Of a stretch of 6,537 nt of DNA, positions 1 to 4,267 are shown piece after piece. Numbering within the stretch: the first letter of the stretch is position 1; every line of letters starts with the position of its first letter. The position numbers were made by a program, and so were the translations under genes. Source of the stretch: JAABTH01 sp964390725 (GTDB lineage: Bacteria; Bacillota; Dethiobacteria; DTU022); assembly GCA_964390725.1 (NCBI GenBank), contig CAYMIW010000069.1:1-6537 (forward strand). The letters run 5' to 3'. The notes beneath the pieces are model-generated. The model ran no database searches. It was not told where the DNA came from and saw nothing but the letters and a program-made list of their open reading frames with translations.

Positions 1-2
1 TG

Positions 3-803
3 ATTCAGGGTATAAGGGTCGGCCTGATTAGAAGTGTGTTTAACATTGCCGGAATAGTAGCCGGGATAGCGGTAGCAATGAATTACTACTCTCCCCTGGC
101 TTCATTTATCCTGGAATATATTGACCTGCCCCGGATCGGGGTGGAAATTTTTTCATTTGTAATTATATTTTCTCTCACTGCGGTTTTGATCAACCTGACT
201 GGCTCATTCTTTTATTCTGTTACCGGCTTCAGCCTGATCAGGCTGGTTGATAAAATTGGCGGCAGCACGGTCGGGGTGGCCATTGGAGTGGTATTGATTG
301 GCGTATTTTTAATTTTACTGACTTCGTTTCCCGTTTTTGCCGAGTTTCCTGAACAGGTAGAGAAATCCTGCATGGCGCCGAGAATAATTGAAGTCACCAC
401 TAAACTCTACGACCAGCTCTCGGAAGTATTGCCCTTCAACCTGCCCAGGATCGCCACCTACCCCGAAAGCCTGGGCAGTTATGTGAGTAACGTCAGCATC
501 TATGCCGATCACAAGGGTGTAGATTTTAGAAGCCTTGACGGGGCTACCTGCTATGCCTGCGGTGAACCGGTGACCTTTCTCGGCTTTCTTGACAATGGAA
601 AAGGTTCCATATCACCCAAGTTTCTCTGCAGCGGCTGCGGCCGTACCAGCGACGGCTGCCAGACCTACGAAGGCTATCACGTTATGTATGACGTCTGCCC
701 GGTTGAACTGAGCAAACAGGGTTACCGGTTTGATTGCGGTATCTGGACCAACCACCGTTACGTTAAGCCGGTTGGAACCTGCCCGGTTTGCGGAGTGGAG
801 TAA
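3..803 (+). CDS. CvpA-family membrane protein with cysteine-rich C-terminal tail (5' partial)
   Basis: The frame is open back to the left edge, so the true start and the first membrane helix lie outside the window; an internal GTG at 36 could be called as start but sits inside the conserved N-terminal CvpA region (GLIRSVFNIAGIVAGIAVA). Numbered from that GTG, hydrophobic segments cover about residues 2-24, 37-59 and 76-101, with the CvpA-like pattern LIRLVDKIGGSTVGVAIG between the last two. CvpA proteins are inner-membrane proteins linked to colicin V production and envelope or biofilm traits, with no settled biochemical role. Family members are usually about 160-180 residues; this one continues with a soluble tail holding nine cysteines between residues 172 and 252 (C172-x2-C175, C198-x2-C201, C208, C221, C234, C249-x2-C252), which resembles one or two zinc ribbons. 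The gene ends in TAA and converges on mtbC. The CvpA assignment is fairly firm; metal binding by the tail is inference. Confidence 0.75.
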   Translation: MQGIRVGLIRSVFNIAGIVAGIAVAMNYYSPLASFILEYIDLPRIGVEIFSFVIIFSLTAVLINLTGSFFYSVTGFSLIRLVDKIGGSTVGVAIGVVLIGVFLILLTSFPVFAEFPEQVEKSCMAPRIIEVTTKLYDQLSEVLPFNLPRIATYPESLGSYVSNVSIYADHKGVDFRSLDGATCYACGEPVTFLGFLDNGKGSISPKFLCSGCGRTSDGCQTYEGYHVMYDVCPVELSKQGYRFDCGIWTNHRYVKPVGTCPVCGVE

Positions 804-831
804 GCAAATAGAATAGTAATTAATAAATTAA

Positions 832-883
832 TAAAAGACCGGCGCATTTTAGCGGCTGCAAGCCCTTATGCTCCGGTCTCTTA
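832..883. terminator. Long hairpin between convergent genes, probable bidirectional terminator
   Basis: The arms AGACCGG (836-842) and CCGGTCT (873-879) pair. After one mismatch the stem continues with GCAT (844-847) against ATGC (868-871), and a small apical hairpin GGCT (854-857)/AGCC (861-864) closes it. A-rich bases lie before the left arm and T-rich bases after the right arm, so either strand could form a stem followed by a U-rich stretch. It sits between the stop codons of the CvpA-type gene and mtbC, as expected for a shared terminator. The stem is visible; terminator function is inferred. Confidence 0.6.
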
Positions 884-912
884 TGTTTAACTGGTTAAAC
901 AGAACAACCAGC

Positions 913-1557
913 TTATTTTTTTAACAGCTCCAGCACCTTATTAACACCCTCGGCTGCATCTTCGGCATAGGCGTCGGCACCGATTTTATCGGCCCAGCGC
1001 TGGGTGCAGGGCGCACCACCGATAATGGTTTTGTACTTATCGCGCAGACCACGCTTGCGCAGTTCTTCTTCCAGTTTCTCCTGGTTCGGCATGGTTGTTG
1101 TTAAAAGAGCACTGGTGCCAATTACCCGGGCCTGGTGTTCTTCGGCAGCTTCGATGATCTTGTCTACCGGAACATCACGGCCGAGATCAACAACCTCCAC
1201 GCCCTGGGTCTGGATCAGGGCTACGGCAATACCCTTACCGATATCATGAACATCACCTTCAACGGTGGCAAAAATCATGGTGCCCAGTTTTTCGGCTGCT
1301 TCACCTTCAATTGCCTCATCTAAAACTTCCACGGCTGCTTTCATAGCTTCGGCAGCCAGGATCATTTCAGGCATGAAAACCTCGCCCCTGCTGAAGAGAT
1401 CACCGATTTCCCTGATGCCCACGCTGTAACCCTCGGTCAGCACTTTAACCGGATCAACACCCTCATCAAGGGCCTGCCGGGCCACTTCAACCGCTTTATC
1501 CTCATCAATATCAAGAATTGCCTGTTTGGCCTCTTTAAGAATAGTCTCTAAACTCAA
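913..1557 (-). CDS. mtbC: Dimethylamine corrinoid protein MtbC (cobalamin-binding methyl carrier)
   Basis: This cytoplasmic methyl carrier holds a cobamide whose cobalt accepts a methyl group from the amine methyltransferase MtbB and passes it to a second methyltransferase. An N-terminal helical cap (about residues 1-85, with GDLFSRGEVFMPEMILAAEAM) precedes a B12-binding Rossmann domain. That domain shows the cobalt-ligating motif DVHDIG (residues 102-107, His104), the SALLTTT loop (149-154) and a GGAP loop (180-183), so the key residues are intact. The length, 214 residues, is normal for the family. The gene follows mtbB directly, which makes a dimethylamine role the best guess; close relatives serve mono- and trimethylamine or methoxylated compounds, so specificity rests on the neighbour. 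I chose TTG at 1557 because an AAGGAG site (1571-1566) lies 8 bases before it, whereas that site overlaps the upstream GTG at 1566, which would add three residues. Stop is TAA, followed by the hairpin at 832-883. Confidence 0.88.
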   Translation of the reverse strand: MSLETILKEAKQAILDIDEDKAVEVARQALDEGVDPVKVLTEGYSVGIREIGDLFSRGEVFMPEMILAAEAMKAAVEVLDEAIEGEAAEKLGTMIFATVEGDVHDIGKGIAVALIQTQGVEVVDLGRDVPVDKIIEAAEEHQARVIGTSALLTTTMPNQEKLEEELRKRGLRDKYKTIIGGAPCTQRWADKIGADAYAEDAAEGVNKVLELLKK

Positions 1558-1565
1558 GCTGAACA

Positions 1566-1571
1566 CTCCTT
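1566..1571 (-). promoter_or_regulatory. Ribosome-binding site that decides the mtbC start
   Basis: The minus strand reads AAGGAG here. It overlaps the first base of the GTG at 1566 and lies 8 bases from the TTG at 1557, so the TTG is the better start. It sits just after the mtbB stop, consistent with translation of both genes from one mRNA. Confidence 0.65.
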
Positions 1572-1574
1572 ATT

Positions 1575-2966
1575 TTACTTAATACCGGCCCTTTTCTTAA
1601 ATAGCTCGACCGAGTTTATTTTTATACCCAGGATCTTTGCAACGTTAAACTTGGCTTCAATGCCCTTGGGCATTTTGTTCAGATCGAAAGAACGGCCCAG
1701 TCCGTTTTTTGTGCGGATTTCCGTCATTAAATCTGAATCGCTTAAATCAATCGGCTTAACCCCAAGTTTATCCGCTACATACTGTTTGGCTTCGTCAATC
1801 TTCATGCTTTTTGCCAGCTGCATCCGCAGAACCAGATCTCCGGCTGTGCGAATCCCGCTCATGCAGGAAGATACTCCGTGAGCCACTTCAAGGCTGAATG
1901 TATCGCCTACGCCTATCTATAATCCGTCGGCTTTACCGATTTCAATCAGGGCTTTGTCGGCCCTGGTAACCACATCAATGGGTGGAATATCGCTCATCGG
2001 AATACCGCCGACTCCCATTCCCACGTTGACATGAACAGGAATATCCGCCGCCTCGATACAGGCTTTCACAAAGGTAACGGTGCGGGCAATGTTCCAGGGG
2101 AAAGACATATTGGTATTGGTATTAACTACTGCACCGAAGATATTAGCCCCGGCTTTTTCAGCCAATTTAACCTGCACGTGGGGATATTGCCCTGCAATTT
2201 TTGTATCGTTATACTTCAGTTTGCCATGCATACCCAACACAAACTCGCCGGCAGCACCCAGTTCAACACCCAGGTCGGGATATTTTTCCTTAATTTTTTC
2301 GGTAGCCAGCAGGCCGGCCAGGAAATCGGCATCGCCCGAGGCTCCGCAGGTATCCAGGTTGATACCGTCTGCCCCAGCGGCATACATTTCACCGGCGACA
2401 AAGACCATGTCGCGAACGGCATGCTCCACCGCTTCTTCCTGGGCGGCACGCGCTTCATCAATTTTAGCCATGGGCAGCAGTTCAGACCAGTTCTCAACCG
2501 GACCATCGGGCTTGGTATAGAGGCCGAGGTTGGGCATTGAGCCATATAAAACGGGCATCACCGCATTAAGCTGGGCCAGTTCCATTACCGGGGTCTCATT
2601 GTGAACAATCTGCTTTACCGCCTTGTAGCTGTAATCCATGTTGCCGATATCAACCGAATCGGCACCGAGCACTTTCTCACTAACCATAACCGCCATTGAA
2701 CGTTCCATCGCAATATTGGCGTGGTAGGTGATCTTGCAGCTGCCTGAATCGGAAGTGCTCACTACCTCCCGACCGCGTTCAACGCCGACAATATTGCCGG
2801 GCATGGTGATTATCTCGAAAAGATAATCCATTTCATCAGCAGTCAGTTCGGGAATTTTTCCGCGATCAGCAGCATCTTTGACGCCTTTCAGGATGTCTTC
2901 GCGAATTTCTTCGGCGGTCATATAAACGCCGGAACCATCGCCCATCCTTGTGAAATACTCACTCAA
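1575..2966 (-). CDS. mtbB: Dimethylamine:corrinoid methyltransferase MtbB, containing pyrrolysine at in-frame UAG
   Basis: MtbB removes one methyl group from dimethylamine and transfers it to the Co(I) cobamide of MtbC, leaving monomethylamine; pyrrolysine in the active site is thought to bind and orient the amine. The frame starts at TTG 2966, runs 349 codons to TAG at 1917-1919, and continues in the same frame through IGVGDTFSLE and a further 103 codons to TAA at 1575-1577. The total is 463 residues, close to the roughly 467 recalled for Methanosarcina MtbB. Family-like segments occur on both sides: YFTRMGDGSGVYMT at the start, NMDYSYKAVKQIV, GADGINLDTCGASGDAD, GMGVGGIPM and PPIDVVTRADKALIEI before the TAG, then IGVGDT and SGIRTAGDLVLRMQLAKSM after it. 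Pyl350 falls at the equivalent of archaeal Pyl356. The TTG start has AAGGAGG 7 bases upstream. The gene heads an mtbB-mtbC unit. Standard gene finders would split it into two pieces or call a truncation. The family call is firm; decoding as Pyl is inferred from conservation, since no pyl gene is in the window. Confidence 0.93.
1917..1919 (-). other. In-frame amber codon, predicted pyrrolysine (Pyl350 of MtbB)
   Basis: The minus strand reads TTA TAG ATA GGC GTA GGC, i.e. Leu-UAG-Ile-Gly-Val-Gly. MtbB homologues of methanogens carry pyrrolysine in the same setting, after a VDGI-like stretch and before IGVGD. Conserved sequence continues with no frameshift after the codon. Insertion requires tRNA-Pyl (pylT) and its synthetase (pylS), which are not in this window. 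Confidence 0.92.
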
Positions 2967-2973
2967 GACAATT

Positions 2974-2980
2974 CCTCCTT
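2974..2980 (-). promoter_or_regulatory. Strong ribosome-binding site of mtbB
   Basis: The minus strand reads AAGGAGG, with 7 bases to the TTG at 2966. The next in-frame ATG, at codon 8, would be too far from this site and would remove the conserved N-terminal residues, so the site fixes TTG as the start. Confidence 0.75.
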
Positions 2981-3064
2981 TGCTTTAATGATGCTAAAAT
3001 ATTCTTTTATACAATAACTTGCTTAATCCAGGAAATATCAGCTAAAAAAATCACTGCTCCAAAG

Positions 3065-3080
3065 ATCAAGTATAATTGAT
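3065..3080. promoter_or_regulatory. Inverted repeat over the mtbB -10 box, possible operator
   Basis: ATCAA (3065-3069) and TTGAT (3076-3080) form 5-base arms around six bases that contain most of the candidate -10 box. The position suits a repressor or activator acting on mtbBC. The arms are short and A/T-rich, so chance is a real alternative. Confidence 0.3.
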
Positions 3081-3096
3081 GGGTTAGGAAAGTCAA
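3069..3096 (-). promoter_or_regulatory. Candidate sigma-70-type promoter of mtbBC
   Basis: On the minus strand a -35 box TTGACT (3096-3091) and a -10 box TATACT (3074-3069) are separated by 16 bases. Each matches the consensus in five of six positions. Transcription would begin near 3062, giving a leader of roughly 95 bases before mtbB. The promoter lies wholly in the gap after the SRAP gene, so mtbBC is probably transcribed separately from it. Confidence 0.55.
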
Positions 3097-3115
3097 TCTG
3101 CTTTTATAGTTGAGG

Positions 3116-3793
3116 TCAGGTGGATTGCAGCGGTTCGATCAGCTCAGGCCGGTCGTTGGCAGGGCTGTTAACAGCCTTGGATACAGGATGCAGTGTTAGC
3201 TCATCTGCCGGTGAGGGAACCAGCATAGCTTTTATCCTTTCCGGATCGGCTGCATGGTCAAGCCAGAGCCGGTAAGCATCGTCGGGAACAATCACCGGCA
3301 TACGGTCGTGCAAACCGGCAAGCAGCTTGTTGGCTGCAGTAGTAATTATGGTAAACGTTTCAAGAACGGTGCCGCCTTTATTCCAGCTTTCCCAGAGGCC
3401 GGCCATGGAAAAAGGTCGCCTGTCTTTCCTGGTGACATAGTAAGGCTGCTTGCCCCCGTTTTCTTGCTTCCACTCGAAAAAACCGCTGGCCGGTACAAGG
3501 GCTCTTCTTTTTTTAAAGGCGTCCCTGAACGAAGGTTTTGAGGATACTGTTTCAGCGCGAGCATTAATCATCCGGCTGCCGATCGCCGGATCATCAGCCC
3601 AGAAAGGCACCAGGCCCCACTTTAACATGGCCAGTTCACCTGTTTCTTCTCCCGAAGCCAAACGAAAAATAACCGACTGCTGGGTAGGGGCAATATTATA
3701 GCGGCGGGGCAGCTCGAAGCCGGTGCGGCTTTCCAGGTCGTAAAGCATATCGAGTATATTTTTTTCTGTTGCCAGGGCAAACCTTCCGCACAC
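3116..3793 (-). CDS. SRAP-domain protein (YedK/HMCES type), abasic-site DNA-protein crosslinker
   Basis: Members of this family bind abasic sites in single-stranded DNA and form a covalent thiazolidine crosslink through the N-terminal cysteine, shielding the lesion during replication. The catalytic set is complete: Cys2 (exposed once Met1 is removed, from GTG-TGC), Asn77 in INARAET, Glu107 in SGFFEWK and His162 in LHDRMPVI, all offset by two from E. coli YedK (Cys2, Asn75, Glu105, His160). Other hallmarks are MCGRF at the start, RYNIAPTQ at 31-38 and KWGLVPFW at 58-65. The length, 225 residues, is typical. The start is GTG 3793, supported by GGGAGG nine bases upstream (3808-3803) and by the requirement for Cys at position 2. 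Gaps of about 136 and 149 bases on either side suggest its own transcript, and I see no functional link to methylamine use. The older name 'SOS response-associated peptidase' refers to the same family. Confidence 0.93.
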   Translation of the reverse strand: MCGRFALATEKNILDMLYDLESRTGFELPRRYNIAPTQQSVIFRLASGEETGELAMLKWGLVPFWADDPAIGSRMINARAETVSSKPSFRDAFKKRRALVPASGFFEWKQENGGKQPYYVTRKDRRPFSMAGLWESWNKGGTVLETFTIITTAANKLLAGLHDRMPVIVPDDAYRLWLDHAADPERIKAMLVPSPADELTLHPVSKAVNSPANDRPELIEPLQST

Positions 3794-3834
3794 GTCAGTT
3801 TTCCTCCCGCGCCGTTTAAGGTAGAGCCGTTCTA

Positions 3835-3867
3835 ATTATATGTATCATATGGCCCTGCTTTTGGCAA
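3835..3867 (-). promoter_or_regulatory. Candidate promoter region of the SRAP gene
   Basis: On the minus strand TTGCCA (3867-3862) is followed after 17 bases by TACATA (3844-3839), and an exact TATAAT overlaps it at 3840-3835, 21 bases from the same -35-like box. Which hexamer serves as the -10 box is unclear. The -35-like box falls inside a small inverted repeat, CTGCTT (3855-3860)/AAGCAG (3866-3871). Position just upstream of the GTG at 3793 is suitable. Confidence 0.35.
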
Positions 3868-3879
3868 GCAGACTTCTCC

Positions 3880-3928
3880 GCGGTTTTTCAGGCATCCTTC
3901 CGGGCAGAAAAACTACAGCCGGAACCGC
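3880..3928. repeat. Imperfect nested inverted repeat after the MoaD-like gene
   Basis: GCGGTT (3880-3885) can pair with AACCGC (3923-3928), and TTCCGG (3898-3903) with CCGGAA (3919-3924); the two pairings share two bases and so cannot both be complete. It lies directly after the stop of the MoaD-like gene. No U-run follows on the minus strand, so it is not a classical intrinsic terminator; it may still be a weak transcript-end structure or chance. Confidence 0.25.
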
Positions 3929-3929
3929 T

Positions 3930-4220
3930 TCAGGAAGTCTCTTTTTTTACATCGTAAAAACCCAGGTTAAAGCGGTGAATACTGGGCACACCGGGAGGAA
4001 CAAAAGCAATACGGTCGCCACCCTGCAGGAGAGTGTCCAGCGGCTTAATCTGGCGGTTTACAAAAACAACCTCTACGTTCTCCACCGGAATGTCGAGTTT
4101 TTGTCGCAGTTCTTCAGCCGTCAGGCTCGTTTCAGCCTCATAGTGCATTGGGTTATCCCAGCCTCTTTCTTTAAAAAGAAAATAAAGCTTGCCAAAACCT
4201 CTCACCTCAATTGCCGCCAC
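3930..4220 (-). CDS. MoaD/ThiS-like beta-grasp protein lacking C-terminal diglycine
   Basis: The pattern EVRGFGKLYFLFKERGW, then LTAEELRQKLDIPVENVEVVFVNRQ, then DTLLQGGDRIAFVPPG fits the ubiquitin-like MoaD/ThiS fold; DTLLQGGDRIAFVPPG corresponds to the 'LxDGDxVAFFPP' strand of MoaD. Genuine sulfur carriers end in Gly-Gly just after this strand. Here the chain instead goes on for about 19 residues (VPSIHRFNLGFYDVKKETS) and ends without Gly-Gly, so adenylation and thiocarboxylate formation at the terminus are not expected. It may be a structural or regulatory relative, or a partner of a nearby enzyme. It lies 47 bases after the acyl-CoA synthetase on the same strand, probably in one transcript. 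I chose GTG 4220 (96 residues) because AAGGAGG (4236-4230) ends 9 bases before it; the upstream GTG at 4229 abuts that site and would give 99 residues. The fold is likely; the function is unknown. Confidence 0.7.
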   Translation of the reverse strand: MAAIEVRGFGKLYFLFKERGWDNPMHYEAETSLTAEELRQKLDIPVENVEVVFVNRQIKPLDTLLQGGDRIAFVPPGVPSIHRFNLGFYDVKKETS

Positions 4221-4229
4221 CTGTTTCAC

Positions 4230-4236
4230 CCTCCTT
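4230..4236 (-). promoter_or_regulatory. Ribosome-binding site that decides the MoaD-like start
   Basis: The minus strand reads AAGGAGG with no spacer before GTG 4229 and a 9-base spacer before GTG 4220. The second is physically workable, so translation probably begins at 4220 (MAAIEVRG). Confidence 0.6.
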
Positions 4237-4267
4237 CTATTGATTTTTCCTTAGTTTGAGAGCCGTT

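Noticed and set aside
804..912. Search of intergenic regions for pylT or another tRNA
   Set aside because: The hairpin here has no cloverleaf, no CUA anticodon loop and no CCA end; the other gaps also hold no tRNA-like structure.
1575..1886. A separate 103-residue gene starting at GTG 1886, with the 349-residue frame as a truncated or pseudogenised mtbB
   Set aside because: The intervening codons IGVGDTFSLE and the in-frame TAG match the continuous MtbB family alignment, the GTG at 1886 has no good ribosome-binding site, and the position equals the known pyrrolysine site.
1891..1908. Possible PYLIS-like stem just after the UAG (AGGC pairing with GCCT around a 10-base loop)
   Set aside because: Only four base pairs form, and pyrrolysine insertion does not strictly need such an element; too weak to list.
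2031..2540. Plus-strand open frames of 169 and 146 codons inside mtbB
   Set aside because: Both are antisense to a conserved gene and show no family pattern; they are by-products of its codon use.
2981..3060. Riboswitch (for example cobalamin) in the mtbB leader
   Set aside because: The leader is short and A/T-rich and shows no B12-box-like element or stable multi-stem structure.
3840..4259. Plus-strand open frame of 139 codons opposite the MoaD-like gene
   Set aside because: It has no recognisable family, a low-complexity-like composition, and lies antisense to a frame with a clear beta-grasp pattern and a strong ribosome-binding site.
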